Positions 34,805 through 44,320 of a DNA stretch of 64,000 nt are shown here, piece by piece. The stretch is from NCBI GenBank assembly GCA_030430075.1, contig JAUIGN010000012.1, positions 62,001-126,000 on the forward strand, in the 5' to 3' direction. The translations under genes were made by a program, and so were the position numbers. Below the pieces are notes generated by a model. The model searched no databases, was not told the DNA's origin, and saw only the letters and a program-made list of their open reading frames with translations. The stretch's first letter is position 1; every line of letters starts with the position of its first letter. The DNA comes from a bacterium (GTDB taxonomy: Bacteria; Planctomycetota; Planctomycetia; Pirellulales; Pirellulaceae).

Positions 34805-36592
34805 CTACGGCCGCCGCGCCCATGCCGGGCGACCTGCGGTGAATTCGAGGACTTCGCCGCTGACCGGGTGGCGCATCGTAATCCGGTGCGCGTGCAGGCA
34901 CATGGGCGGCTCGTCAATCGACAGCGTCTGTCGGCCGCCGAGTCGCCCGCCCGCCAGGTACGCCGGATCGCCGCAGATGGGGAGACCCAGGTCCCAGAGA
35001 TGGAGGCGAATCTGGTTTGTTCGGCCGGTGCGAGGATGTGCTTCGACGAGCGACGTGTCGTCGTCACAACGTTCGAGCACGCGAAAGTCGGTCCTGGCAG
35101 ACAGGCCGTCGGGTGCGCCGATCCGGATCCCGTGGGGGGTCGGTTCGGCGGCGACCGGCAACGTGGACGAGAACGCGTCGGCTGCGGGATACCCGCGCAC
35201 GCGCGCCAGGTAGACCTTGGAGACCTCACCCGCAGCGAACTGCGCATGCACGGGCCGCGATACGCGTCGGTTCTTGCAGAGCACGACGACGCCCGAGGTA
35301 TTGGCGTCGAGTCGGTGGGCGGGGCGGGGATGGAGCGGTTGGAAGACCTGCCGCAGGATCCACGACAAGGTGTTGCGGTTGAAACGGCCACAGGGGTGCA
35401 TCGGCAGAGGCGCCGGCTTCGAGACAACAATCAGGGCGTCGTCCTCGTAGATCATCTCAATGCCTGCCGCCACGTCGGGCTCGCGCGTGGCGGGCATGCG
35501 GTGCATAAAACGCTGGCCGGCGCGCACCGGTTCGTCCGCGGAGATTGGGTTACCCCGGTCAAGCAGGTCGCCGGCCTCGCAAATGTCTCGCCAGGCGTCA
35601 CGCGACAAATGCGTGTTCATGGCCGCGAGAAAATCAAGCACGGCAAATCCGTCGCACCGTTGGGGAACGCTGATCGGACGGAAATTGTCGTAGGGGATGC
35701 TCCCCGGTAGAGGATCCGCGCATGCGAGGAGGGCAGCCTGGCGAGCCAGCCGCAGCGCCTCCGCCTGCTGTTGTGGCGGGTGGTAGCAATGGGGGCATGA
35801 CGTCCCTTCGACGTACTCTTCCGCTTGCTGGTCCTCCGCAGAGAGCGTGGCCTGGCAAGCGAAACACTGGGCAGTTGCTGTCTCTTCGAGGGCCGCGTTC
35901 AACGTGACGCGGCGATCGAACACGAAGCACTCGCCGTCGTAGTGGGCATCGCCGCATTCCTCGAGGTACCTGAGGATGCCGCCGTCGAGCTGATACACCT
36001 CTTCGAAGCCGAGCTGCTCGAGCAGGGGAGCGGCCTTTTCGCAGCGGATGCCACCGGTGCAGAACGTGACGACCGGCTGTCGCCGCATCGCCTCGGGGAG
36101 CTGGGCTGCGGCCGCCGGGAAGTCGCGAAAGTGGTCGATCCCGATCGCCGCGGCCCCGGCAAACGTCCCGGCGTGGACCTCGAAGTCGTTCCGAACGTCG
36201 AGCAGCTTGAATTCGCGCCCCTCATCCAACCAGGACCGCAGCGTGCTGGGGGCCAGCCGCGGTGATGTGTACTTGCGGGGGTCAATGCCCTCGACGCCGA
36301 ACGCAATGATCTCTTTCTTGATCTTGACCAGCATCCGGTTGAACGGTTGCTCGTCACTCAAGCTCACTTTGACTTCCAGGTCAGTGCAGTCCGGCAGTCG
36401 GCGAACTTGTTCGATTAATGTTTCTGTGGCATTGCGTTGCCCGGCCACAAACAGGTTAATGCCCTCGTTACTGAGTAAAATCGTGCCCCGCAGACCGCCG
36501 CGCCGGCAGGTGTCCCGCAACTGATCCCGCAGTGCCGGCAAGTTACACAGCGTCACAAACTTGTAGGCGGCAATGTTGACAACGGCAGGCAT
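34805..36592 (-). CDS. Fusion of TrhO-type rhodanese and RluA-type pseudouridine synthase
   Basis: The 595-residue product joins two RNA-modification enzymes. Residues 1-235 match TrhO/YceA, with the acylphosphatase-like N-domain and the rhodanese active loop C178-TGGIRC. A cysteine-rich linker follows (C243, C246, C266, C269), likely a zinc ribbon. Residues about 375-590 are a pseudouridine synthase with catalytic D429 in HRLDANTSG and RTGRTNQIRLHLWDLGLPI. TrhO hydroxylates tRNA uridine 34; RluA-type enzymes isomerise uridine in rRNA or tRNA. An RluA-associated S4 domain is absent. The ATG at 36592 gives the normal TrhO start. The gene follows fabI closely. Confidence 0.9.
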   Translation of the reverse strand: MPAVVNIAAYKFVTLCNLPALRDQLRDTCRRGGLRGTILLSNEGINLFVAGQRNATETLIEQVRRLPDCTDLEVKVSLSDEQPFNRMLVKIKKEIIAFGVEGIDPRKYTSPRLAPSTLRSWLDEGREFKLLDVRNDFEVHAGTFAGAAAIGIDHFRDFPAAAAQLPEAMRRQPVVTFCTGGIRCEKAAPLLEQLGFEEVYQLDGGILRYLEECGDAHYDGECFVFDRRVTLNAALEETATAQCFACQATLSAEDQQAEEYVEGTSCPHCYHPPQQQAEALRLARQAALLACADPLPGSIPYDNFRPISVPQRCDGFAVLDFLAAMNTHLSRDAWRDICEAGDLLDRGNPISADEPVRAGQRFMHRMPATREPDVAAGIEMIYEDDALIVVSKPAPLPMHPCGRFNRNTLSWILRQVFQPLHPRPAHRLDANTSGVVVLCKNRRVSRPVHAQFAAGEVSKVYLARVRGYPAADAFSSTLPVAAEPTPHGIRIGAPDGLSARTDFRVLERCDDDTSLVEAHPRTGRTNQIRLHLWDLGLPICGDPAYLAGGRLGGRQTLSIDEPPMCLHAHRITMRHPVSGEVLEFTAGRPAWARRP

Positions 36593-36617
36593 GGCGGCGA
36601 TAGGGTAGGGTGAGGGC

Positions 36618-37457
36618 TTAGCGATTCCCGTCGGTCCGCGTTGCGGCATTCGAGTCCTCGCGCATCGCGCGCTCGATCACGGCTGCATCGAAGTAGTTCG
36701 TCGACATGCCGGCGTCGACGACGAGGGTTTGGGCGGTGATGCCGGATGAGCGCGGGCTGAGGAGAAAGGCTGCCACGTTGGCCGCCTCTTGCGTTTGTAC
36801 GGCCTGGCCCCGGGGGATAACCTGTTCGGCGTAAAGGTACGAATCCACATAGCCGGGGATGCCGGCCGAGGCGGACGTTTTGAGCAGGCCCGGACCGACG
36901 GCATTGAAGCGGACACGCGAAAACTTGCTGAACGATTTCGTCAGGAAGGCCAGCGAGGAATCGAGGGCGGCCTTGATCGGCGCCATGTAACCGTAGTTCT
37001 CGCTCGCCATGCGCGTCGTCGAAATCGAAATCGCGATGACCGAGGCATCCTGATCGAGGAGATCCTTGAACGCGTTGCAGAGGCTAATCAGCGAGAAACA
37101 GGAAATGTCGACCGCTTGCAGAAATTGGGCTCGACCTGTCTCGTGAAAGGGTCGCATGCCACCCTCGTAGCTGGCGAAGGCAATCGAATGCACCAGGCCG
37201 TGGATGACCGGATGGTGCGCAGCGATCTCGTCACGGACACGGTCGATCTGCTGCTGGTCCTCGACATCGCAAACCAGCACCTCCCGGTCCTTGAGCAGCT
37301 TGCCCAGGCTTTCGCGGCGTTGCTCGCTGCGGACGACGTAGACCACGGTGGCGCCCGCCTCTTCCAGTGTCTTGCCAATGTGGTAAGCGACACTCTTGCG
37401 ATTTGCGACCCCGAATACGACGAAGGTCTTGGCTTCAAGCTGGAGGAAATCTGGCAC
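36618..37457 (-). CDS. fabI: Enoyl-[acyl-carrier-protein] reductase FabI
   Basis: The 279-residue product is a FabI-type short-chain reductase. The NAD-binding [17 protein letters not shown] segment near residue 12, and the catalytic Y155-x6-K162 in [14 protein letters not shown], are present, as is [15 protein letters not shown]. FabI performs the final reduction in each elongation round of type II fatty acid synthesis. It is the sixth gene of a minus-strand cluster with ketosynthase, ACP, two CrtI-like oxidoreductases and a FabZ-like dehydratase. It may therefore be dedicated to that pathway or be the housekeeping enzyme; this cannot be decided from one window. Confidence 0.92.
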   Translation of the reverse strand: MPDFLQLEAKTFVVFGVANRKSVAYHIGKTLEEAGATVVYVVRSEQRRESLGKLLKDREVLVCDVEDQQQIDRVRDEIAAHHPVIHGLVHSIAFASYEGGMRPFHETGRAQFLQAVDISCFSLISLCNAFKDLLDQDASVIAISISTTRMASENYGYMAPIKAALDSSLAFLTKSFSKFSRVRFNAVGPGLLKTSASAGIPGYVDSYLYAEQVIPRGQAVQTQEAANVAAFLLSPRSSGITAQTLVVDAGMSTNYFDAAVIERAMREDSNAATRTDGNR

Positions 37458-37549
37458 GTGTTCGGAAGGTGGGTCGGAGTTCGGGAAACAAGCGGGCAGG
37501 GCCGCTGGCCGAATTCAGGGGAACGCGGTGCGGCGGACCATCGTCGTTC

Positions 37550-37978
37550 TTAGCTTGGCGGTGCGGCAACCGTGCAGGCAAAGTCGAGTCGGGCCGTCAG
37601 CTTGCCTGCGCATTTGACCTTGGCCGTCAGGAAAAACGCATCGGCCAGCCGTTCGTTCAACGTGACATGCATCTCGACGGTATCACCCGGCCGGACCATC
37701 CGTTTGAACTTGACGTCATTCAGGCGAGTCGCCACCGGCACGCCATCTCCCTCCTGGACGAACTGCGACAGCAGGATCGCACCGGCCTGCATCGACGCCT
37801 CGCACAGAATCACACCCGGCACAATCGGTTCGCCCGGGTAGTGCCCCTGGAAGAAATACTCGTCCTCCCGGAACGTCTTCCGGCAGACGATACGGTTGTC
37901 GGATTGATCGACGATCTCATCCACCAACAGCATCGGCGGGCGGTGGGGTATGGCGGCCAGAATGGCGTCTTGAGTCAT
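37550..37978 (-). CDS. FabZ-like 3-hydroxyacyl-ACP dehydratase
   Basis: This 142-residue protein has a single hot-dog fold domain with catalytic H46 in QGHYPGEPIVPGV and E60 in ILCEAS, and the conserved IPHRPPMLLVDEI near the N-terminus. It should dehydrate 3-hydroxyacyl-ACP. It is 63 bp downstream of a CrtI-like gene and about 90 bp before fabI. Length and motifs are typical of FabZ; members in specialised lipid clusters look alike, so the gene symbol is left open. Confidence 0.88.
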   Translation of the reverse strand: MTQDAILAAIPHRPPMLLVDEIVDQSDNRIVCRKTFREDEYFFQGHYPGEPIVPGVILCEASMQAGAILLSQFVQEGDGVPVATRLNDVKFKRMVRPGDTVEMHVTLNERLADAFFLTAKVKCAGKLTARLDFACTVAAPPS

Positions 37979-38040
37979 CGTGTGCGTTCTTGGCTGGGGG
38001 CGGTGGAGACGGTGGATGAGTGGCCGTGACCCGATTGTTA

Positions 38041-39483
38041 CTAACTCGATGCCGGGGCACTGGTGGCGGCCGCCATCAGCATCGAGTCGACGTCGTTGGC
38101 GACAATCACCCCGTAGTTGATGGCACCCAGCCAGCCCGACATGATGATGCCGACGCTGCCCGCATGATACAGGCCTTTGACCTGTTCCGGCAGCCCGCGG
38201 CTGATTGCCAGGCCCTCGAATTTGGTACCGAAGCTGGCCCCGGCGACGTGCTGTGTGTAGTGGCGAAACGTTCTGGGCGTGGAGGCTTCGACGTGTGCCA
38301 GACGCCGGCGAATGTTCGGTACGTACGTCTCGACGGCGTCCAGCGTGGTCTCGATCAGATCGGCCTTGCTGGCCTGGTACTCCTCGTCGGAGAGGTCGCT
38401 CCAGTCCTGAAAATGGGCGTTGGTGCTGGAGACAAGCAGCGTCCGCTCGCGGCCGTCCGGACGTGTGCGGGGATAGTAGAACGAATAGGTGCGGCTGGTA
38501 ACGTCGCGGTTGAGCAGGAGGTCCGTGCGAAACTCGCGGGCGGTGGAACTGAACAGCAGATCGCCCGTCGACTCATCGACCGTCTCGCCCGGTTTGAGCG
38601 CCATATAAACCTGCGTACTGGAATTATTGAGCCGCACTTCGCGAGCCTGGTCGACGAATTGCCGGTCCAACTGCTCTTCGCCCAGCAAGCGGAAAATGGT
38701 CGCCCGCAGATTGGCGTTGGAGATGACGGACCGCGCCTTGATGGTGCGGCCGTTAACCGTGACACTCGCCACGCGCCCTTGCCGGAGGTTGATCTTTTCG
38801 ACATCGCATTTGATGCGAACGTCGACCTGATTCGCCAGCAGTTCGGCTTCCATCATCTGGATCAGGCGGTCCGTTCCACCCTCGAAGGTGTACACGCCCT
38901 TGGACATGAAATTCGAAAACACGATGCCGTAGGTAATCGCCGGATCCTCCAGCGTCGAACCGTTGGCGTAAACGATCGGCTCCATCAGCAGCCGGACCAC
39001 GTCCTGCCGGCCGGGAAAGAACTGCTCGAACAACTGGCCCGTCGTCATTGCCTGGTCATCGTAGAAGTTCATGCCCCGCGCGGTGTCGAAGAAGGCCTTG
39101 ACGGTGGCCGGGGCAACGTCGAAACGGTCCGTCAGCAGCCGAGTGAAATCGTCACGGTTGTAGGTTGTCGTGAGTGAAAACATCGGGTTGTCGAACCGGA
39201 TGTTCTTGAGCGGAACGATGGCCGCGGCAATCTCGGGGGACCAGTAGCGGCGGCAGCTCTTGATCATCCCGTACGGGAATCCGTGCAGCGAGACATCAAA
39301 GATGTGCCCACCCGGCCGCTTGAACCAGGTGGCCATGCCGCCCAGTTTGTAGTGTTGTTCCAGCAGCAGAACCGAGTAGCCGGCACGGCCCAGAATGTTG
39401 GCGGACGTCATTCCCGCCAGGCCGCTGCCGATCACGATCACATCGTACTCGTCGTTCGCGCCCTTCAGAAAGTCTTTTGGCAT
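38041..39483 (-). CDS. CrtI/phytoene-desaturase-like FAD oxidoreductase (second of two)
   Basis: The 480-residue product has the FAD-binding motif [15 protein letters not shown] (residues 16-30) and [19 protein letters not shown], where the second glutamate-containing strand binds ribose. [19 protein letters not shown] and the C-terminal [21 protein letters not shown] are characteristic of the CrtI/CrtISO/RetSat family, which desaturates, isomerises or saturates polyene chains. No carotenoid gene (crtB, crtE) is encoded nearby. Instead the gene sits between another CrtI-like gene and a FabZ-like dehydratase. It probably acts on acyl chains, possibly while bound to ACP; this is inference. Confidence 0.84.
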   Translation of the reverse strand: MPKDFLKGANDEYDVIVIGSGLAGMTSANILGRAGYSVLLLEQHYKLGGMATWFKRPGGHIFDVSLHGFPYGMIKSCRRYWSPEIAAAIVPLKNIRFDNPMFSLTTTYNRDDFTRLLTDRFDVAPATVKAFFDTARGMNFYDDQAMTTGQLFEQFFPGRQDVVRLLMEPIVYANGSTLEDPAITYGIVFSNFMSKGVYTFEGGTDRLIQMMEAELLANQVDVRIKCDVEKINLRQGRVASVTVNGRTIKARSVISNANLRATIFRLLGEEQLDRQFVDQAREVRLNNSSTQVYMALKPGETVDESTGDLLFSSTAREFRTDLLLNRDVTSRTYSFYYPRTRPDGRERTLLVSSTNAHFQDWSDLSDEEYQASKADLIETTLDAVETYVPNIRRRLAHVEASTPRTFRHYTQHVAGASFGTKFEGLAISRGLPEQVKGLYHAGSVGIIMSGWLGAINYGVIVANDVDSMLMAAATSAPASS

Positions 39484-39546
39484 CGCGTCGCGGGTTGTCT
39501 CGAGGAATTCCAGGTCGAGTGGCTGCGGACGAAAGGTGGCGGCCGG

Positions 39547-40935
39547 CTAATCGCGCAAGCAGTGCTGGTTGGCGATCGAAATGCCGCTGACGATCGATCC
39601 TATGATACCGACGAACCCCTGATCTGTCCCGCACAGGAAGACGTTCTGCAGATGGGTGGTCCCGTCGAGCCGTTTTTCGGGCGCTCCGTAAACGGCACCA
39701 TTGTCATGCCAGGTGAATCGCCGGATCGTGTGGGGAGTAAACATGTCCGTGTCGACCACGTGACCGCGGAAGTCGGGCACGAACCGGACCGCCGATTCGA
39801 CGATGCGATCGTACCAGCGTAACTTCTCCAGACGGTACTGGTCTTCCGGCAGATTCGACCAGCGATCGAAATCGGCCAGCGCCGTCATGCGGATGACTCC
39901 GTCCGGCAACTGGCCGTCGGCCGGATCGTAGGCATAGTTGTTCGGCGAGCAGATCACGCCAGTGCGGACATCGCAGAGCTGTTCATCCGGTTTTCGCCAA
40001 TGGAACTGTTCCGAGTCGTTGAAGAACAGGATCGTGCGGTCGTAGCCCAGCGCCTTGGGCTCGCGGTCGAGCACCGAAATGGCTTCGCAGAACGAGAGAC
40101 GTCCCGCCCGCGATTCCACAGGTTCCGTAACGTCATCGCACAGCCGGAGCGTTTCGACCAGCCCGGCCGACGAGAGGATCCGGCGTCCCTGCAGCTCTTC
40201 GCCATTATCCAAAACGACGCCCACCGCGCGTCCATCCTCCACGTGGATCCGTTCCACTCCGCTGCGTAGCTTCAGCTCACCGCCCAACGCACGAAACTTG
40301 CGCACCAGGTTCTTCAGGATCAGACGCACGCCGGCGAACGGCCGGGCAAAGCCCTCCAGAAAGATGCTCCGAAACATGATGCAGAATTGCCCGTAATCCA
40401 TGTCATGTTCCCGCGCATTGCCGTACCACATCAGGGGGCAAAGGATCATCTCGATCAAGAGCGGATCGGAAAGCGTGTCGTTGAGAACGTCGCGAGCCGA
40501 GATCTGAAAGCTCTCTTCGTCCAGATCGTCGTATTCGATCAAACGTGCCACCAGGCGGCGAAAGTTGTCCACCTCGTGGGGGAACTTGGCGGCGACTTCG
40601 GATTCGAGCAATTCGAGGCCGTTGCCGAAGTCGAGGTGGACGCCGGGAAAGGCGATCCGTGAACCGATCTGCGGGGCCAAGGCGAAATCGTCGCGCGTAA
40701 ACCGCAGTTGCTTGAGGGCCCGCGCCAGCGGGCCTCGACGCGTCCCTTTGGGGACGTAGTTCGTCACCGCATGCAAGCCGACGTCGTAATCCCGTCCGCC
40801 CAGACGATAGAAGGAATTCAGCCCGCCGATCGTCGTGTGCCGTTCGAGAATGCAGACACGCTGATCGAAGTAGGCAAGTCGGATCCCGGCCGCCAGCCCC
40901 GACATGCCCGCGCCAATGATAATCGTGTCGTACAT
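39547..40935 (-). CDS. CrtI/CrtISO/RetSat-like FAD oxidoreductase (first of two)
   Basis: This 462-residue protein begins MYDTIIIGAGMSGLAAGIRLAY, a textbook dinucleotide-binding motif (GAGMSG at 8-13), followed by CILERHTTIGGLNSFY. The C-terminal FLCGTDQGFVGIIGSIVSGI closes the FAD site. It is a paralogue of the next gene but clearly distinct, so the two are not a recent duplication. It is placed between the ACP gene and the other oxidoreductase. Together the two could introduce or isomerise double bonds in an ACP-bound chain. The start at 40935 lacks a good ribosome binding site; upstream codons in frame carry no family features. Confidence 0.84.
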   Translation of the reverse strand: MYDTIIIGAGMSGLAAGIRLAYFDQRVCILERHTTIGGLNSFYRLGGRDYDVGLHAVTNYVPKGTRRGPLARALKQLRFTRDDFALAPQIGSRIAFPGVHLDFGNGLELLESEVAAKFPHEVDNFRRLVARLIEYDDLDEESFQISARDVLNDTLSDPLLIEMILCPLMWYGNAREHDMDYGQFCIMFRSIFLEGFARPFAGVRLILKNLVRKFRALGGELKLRSGVERIHVEDGRAVGVVLDNGEELQGRRILSSAGLVETLRLCDDVTEPVESRAGRLSFCEAISVLDREPKALGYDRTILFFNDSEQFHWRKPDEQLCDVRTGVICSPNNYAYDPADGQLPDGVIRMTALADFDRWSNLPEDQYRLEKLRWYDRIVESAVRFVPDFRGHVVDTDMFTPHTIRRFTWHDNGAVYGAPEKRLDGTTHLQNVFLCGTDQGFVGIIGSIVSGISIANQHCLRD

Positions 40936-41122
40936 AGCTTGGCACGGCTCGGGCCGCAAAGGTAGATCCAGGTCGACTTGCGTGACCGTCGCCCGGCCCC
41001 GCCGACGACCGCATCCGCCCGCGGGCCGCCGATTGCCCGCGATCGCTTGCCCGCAGACAGCGACGACGCGCGACCTGCGGTGGCTCACCGACGGCATGCT
41101 CGCGCGGCGTCCCGCGGGCCGG

Positions 41123-41383
41123 TCAGGCTTTCTGCAGGTCTTTCATCAACGGCGTCAGATAAGCTACCGTGCTCGCCATGCTGGCCAGCTCCGTGTAGTC
41201 CTCTTCCGGAATCTGGACGCGGTGCCGCTTCCGCAACTCCATCACGATGTCCAGAAAGTCCATGCTATCCAATTCCAATTGATCGACGAACGCGACACCG
41301 TCGTCCAGATCACCCAAGTCTTCGTCCGGCGCGATGTTCTCCAGGATGTCGAGGATTTCTTCGCGGATCTCGTCAGGTGTCAT
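41123..41383 (-). CDS. Acyl carrier protein, dedicated to the lipid cluster
   Basis: The 86-residue product is an acyl carrier protein. The phosphopantetheine attachment serine S40 lies in LELDSMDFLDIVMELRKR, the normal DSL motif being DSM here. It is strongly acidic with a typical helix pattern. Its position between the ketosynthase (39 bp upstream) and the first CrtI-like gene (about 190 bp downstream) suggests it serves this pathway rather than primary fatty acid synthesis, whose acpP usually adjoins fabG and fabF. No phosphopantetheinyl transferase is encoded in the window. Confidence 0.9.
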   Translation of the reverse strand: MTPDEIREEILDILENIAPDEDLGDLDDGVAFVDQLELDSMDFLDIVMELRKRHRVQIPEEDYTELASMASTVAYLTPLMKDLQKA

Positions 41384-41421
41384 TCGGTTTGCTTCTCCCT
41401 AGAGCGGGGCCAATCGCCCGC

Positions 41422-42681
41422 TTAAATTCGTTCAATGATCACGACGGAGTTGATTCCCAGCATCCCGAACGAATTGTTCAAGATGTAGCGAGGAGGCCCC
41501 GTCTCTCGCGGTTCGTTAACGACCAGGCCGTCCAACGCACATTCTGGATCGAGCTCATCGACGTTGATCGTCGCATGGCATACGCCGTCTTGGAAGGCCG
41601 CCAGATTGCCGGAAAGTTCCAGTGCGCCGGCCGCACCCATCGCGTGGCCGATCAAGCTCTTTGTATTGTTAAACAGGGTGTTCTCGCAACCACCAAAGAC
41701 CTGCCGCAGCGCAGCACACTCTTGCGCATCACCCAGGCTGGTGCCTGTTGCATGCGTGCTGACAATTCCGATCTGCTCCGGCTTGAGGCCCGCTTTCTTC
41801 AACGCCAAGCTCACACATTGGGCCTGGCGGTCGGCGTTGGGCAATACAAAGTCGGTGGCGTCGGTGTTCATCGCATAGCCGACCAGCTCGCCATAGATCT
41901 CCGCCCCTCGGCGCCTGGCGTCTGCCAGCCGTTCGAGAACATACAGGCAACCTCCTTCCGCAACGACAATCCCGTTCCGCTGTGAATCAAACGGACGCGA
42001 CGCTTTGGCCGGGTCCTCGTGGGATGCCAACGCCCCCTGGCTCTTGAAGCTGGCAAAAATCCCGAACGTGTGAATGCTCTCCGAAACGCCGCCCGCGAGC
42101 GCCACGTCGCACTCATGCAAACGGAGCATCTGCGCACCCTGGATCAAGCCGGCATTGCCGGCGGCACAAGCTGCCCCGATCGTGTAATGGGGACCGGTGA
42201 TCCCCATGTTGAGCGCCACTTCACCCGCCGGATTGTTGGCGACCGTCCGCGGATTGTGGTGATGCGACCAATACGAAGTGTCGTACTCAAATCCCTTCAA
42301 CTCGAAGATCTCATTTTCCGTCTCGACATTCCCGTGCTCGGTGACGCCGATGTACATCCCCACCCGCGATCGGTCGATGTTTTCCCAGTCCAAGCCGGAG
42401 TGCTTGACCGCTTCGTTGGCCGAATAAATTCCGACACTGCCGGCGCGCGTCCCCCGGCGCGCGTCTTTCCTGGTCTGGTAACGCTTCATGTCGAAGTCAC
42501 AGATGCCCGCCAACGTCTTGCCGACGTAGCGAATCTCGTAGTCACTCACGCCGCTCCGGCCCGCCAGCAGGTTGCTACGGAACTCCGCCCAGTCGTTCCC
42601 ATTGGGCGCGGTCAGGCCAATCCCGGAGATAACAATCCGCTGATCATCGGGCAGTTGACTTGTACCATTGGTCGCGATCAT
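41422..42681 (-). CDS. Beta-ketoacyl-ACP synthase, FabF-type
   Basis: This 419-residue condensing enzyme has catalytic C172 in TIGAACAAGNAGL and the two histidine motifs STHATGTSLGDAQE and LIGHAMGAAGALE. It elongates acyl-ACP by decarboxylative condensation with malonyl-ACP. It is the first gene of the cluster, followed at 38 bp by the ACP. Divergence from standard FabF at the N-terminus (MIATNGTSQLPDDQ) and in the region near residue 130 suggests a specialised member. A weak promoter may lie at 42713-42741 (TTGTCA, 17 bp, TAGTTT) about 40 bp upstream. Confidence 0.9.
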   Translation of the reverse strand: MIATNGTSQLPDDQRIVISGIGLTAPNGNDWAEFRSNLLAGRSGVSDYEIRYVGKTLAGICDFDMKRYQTRKDARRGTRAGSVGIYSANEAVKHSGLDWENIDRSRVGMYIGVTEHGNVETENEIFELKGFEYDTSYWSHHHNPRTVANNPAGEVALNMGITGPHYTIGAACAAGNAGLIQGAQMLRLHECDVALAGGVSESIHTFGIFASFKSQGALASHEDPAKASRPFDSQRNGIVVAEGGCLYVLERLADARRRGAEIYGELVGYAMNTDATDFVLPNADRQAQCVSLALKKAGLKPEQIGIVSTHATGTSLGDAQECAALRQVFGGCENTLFNNTKSLIGHAMGAAGALELSGNLAAFQDGVCHATINVDELDPECALDGLVVNEPRETGPPRYILNNSFGMLGINSVVIIERI

Positions 42682-43187
42682 GGTTTCTCGATCTCAAGAA
42701 AGGTAACAACAAAAACTACCTATTTTCCCAGTGATTGACAAGCGGCCCGCCAGCCGTCGCAGCCAGCTTCCATTGCAGCAAATTTTCCGCCAACGACAAC
42801 CGCCCTGCGGGCTGACGAATTGATGTGGCGTGGGCAGGCGGTCGGACGCACGCCACCATTGCAAGCAATCACGACGGCCCCCGTTTCGCATCGTTCGGGA
42901 GTCCGGCTGAGACGATTCGCCAGGCAATGCGAGAATTGGACACGCGAGGCAACGGCGACCGCCTGCGCCTGCTGCAAATACTACCCGGACGAACGCTCCG
43001 GGGATTCACGGCGGCGTTGTTTTCAAAGGCCTCGATTCAACCGAGCGGACCAACGCCTGGCCGGGTTATCCAGCGATGAAACGCGTTGCCGAGCGATTGA
43101 ACGCGGCGCCGGGCCGGTTGCCACACCTCGCTGCCTGCTGCCGGAATTCTCGCCTCCGGCGCACAAACATCACGCCTGACGACTTCA
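42682..43187. other. 506-bp region between the ketosynthase and dehydrogenase genes
   Basis: An AT-rich patch directly upstream of the ketosynthase (42690-42745) probably contains its promoter. The rest shows no convincing gene; the frames of 70-120 codons here have no recognisable motif and no ribosome binding site. Confidence 0.45.
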
Positions 43188-44183
43188 TCACAACGTCGGC
43201 TCGAGCGCGTCGGCGAGCCGGGTCATCCCCTCGGCAGTTGAGATCTGGGGTTCAAAGCCCAGGTCGGCGGCGGCACGCGACGTGTCAAAATAGTGTGACT
43301 TGGCGAGCTGGGCGGCCAGGAAGCGGGTCATCCGCGGTTCGCGTCGAATCCGTAGCACGCGGTAGGCGGCCTCCATCATGGCGCCAATCCGCCATGCCGC
43401 GTTAAATGAGATTGAACGTCGGACGGGTGGCAGTCCGGCGGTCTGCAGGATCTGGTCGATCCACTCCCAGCAGTTTACCGGCTCGGCCTGACTGATGAAG
43501 TACGCCCGGCCGGCCGAGGGGTGGCCGGGCTGCAAGAGATCGCCGGCCAGCAGATGGGCGGCCGCTGCATTCTCGACGTAGATCATGTCGACGAGGTTCT
43601 GTCCATCCCCGACGCGAACCAACTTGCCCCGCCTGGCACGGTCCAGCAGCCGAGGGATCAGGTGTTGATCGCGGGGGCCCCAGATCAGGTGTGGCCGCAG
43701 CGCGCACGTGCTCAGTCCGTCGTTCCCATTGGCGGCCAGCACCGCCTGTTCGGCCAAGGCTTTGGTGTGGGGGTAGTGGCAGAGCCACTGGTCGGGGTAG
43801 GGGGCCGATTCGTCAATGCCGTTCTGGTCCCCGCCATCAAACGTCACGCTCGGGCTGCTCGTATAGACCAGTCGCCGGACGTCGTGCTGCCGGCAACCAC
43901 GAATTACATTTTCTGTCCCGACCGTGTTGATCCCATAATAGTGTTCCCACGGGCCCCAGATCCCGGCGACACCAGCGACATGATAGACAATGTCCACTCC
44001 GCGGCAGGCGTCTGCAACGGCGTTCGCGTCGCGAAGATCACCGGTCACGCACTCGATGCCCGCCGCGCCGAGTTCCGGATAGTTGCGGCGCGAGAACGCT
44101 CGGACGCGGTCGCCCCGCCCCACAAGTTGCTCGGCCACGTATTGGCCCAGGAATCCGCCCGCGCCCGTTACTAATGCAAACAA
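43188..44183 (-). CDS. 3-beta-HSD/OleD-like NAD-dependent dehydrogenase
   Basis: The 331-residue product is an extended short-chain dehydrogenase with the NAD motif VTGAGGFLGQYVAE (residues 4-17) and the catalytic Y-x3-K in HYPHTKALAEQ. It resembles the 3-beta-hydroxysteroid dehydrogenase group that also includes OleD, a reductase of long-chain olefin synthesis. The start is proposed as TTG 44183 because GAGGGG lies about eight bases upstream and the glycine motif then starts at the normal position. It lies on the same strand upstream of the ketosynthase, about 500 bp away. A role in the lipid cluster is possible but not shown; OleA, OleB and OleC are absent. Confidence 0.8.
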   Translation of the reverse strand: MFALVTGAGGFLGQYVAEQLVGRGDRVRAFSRRNYPELGAAGIECVTGDLRDANAVADACRGVDIVYHVAGVAGIWGPWEHYYGINTVGTENVIRGCRQHDVRRLVYTSSPSVTFDGGDQNGIDESAPYPDQWLCHYPHTKALAEQAVLAANGNDGLSTCALRPHLIWGPRDQHLIPRLLDRARRGKLVRVGDGQNLVDMIYVENAAAAHLLAGDLLQPGHPSAGRAYFISQAEPVNCWEWIDQILQTAGLPPVRRSISFNAAWRIGAMMEAAYRVLRIRREPRMTRFLAAQLAKSHYFDTSRAAADLGFEPQISTAEGMTRLADALEPTL

Positions 44184-44320
44184 GGTCAGTCCCCTCGAGT
44201 GGGATGTGCGAATCGCTCGGCGATCACCCGCCGCATCGCGGGTTGAGCGATCACCGGCCGCCAGGCGACACGGCGCGGGCGCCATGATAGTTGGTGCCCA
44301 TTCCGTTCGGTAGCGGGTCG

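Noticed and set aside
42825-43079. Short plus-strand frame upstream of the ketosynthase
   Set aside because: No motif, no ribosome binding site, and it overlaps other short frames of equal quality.
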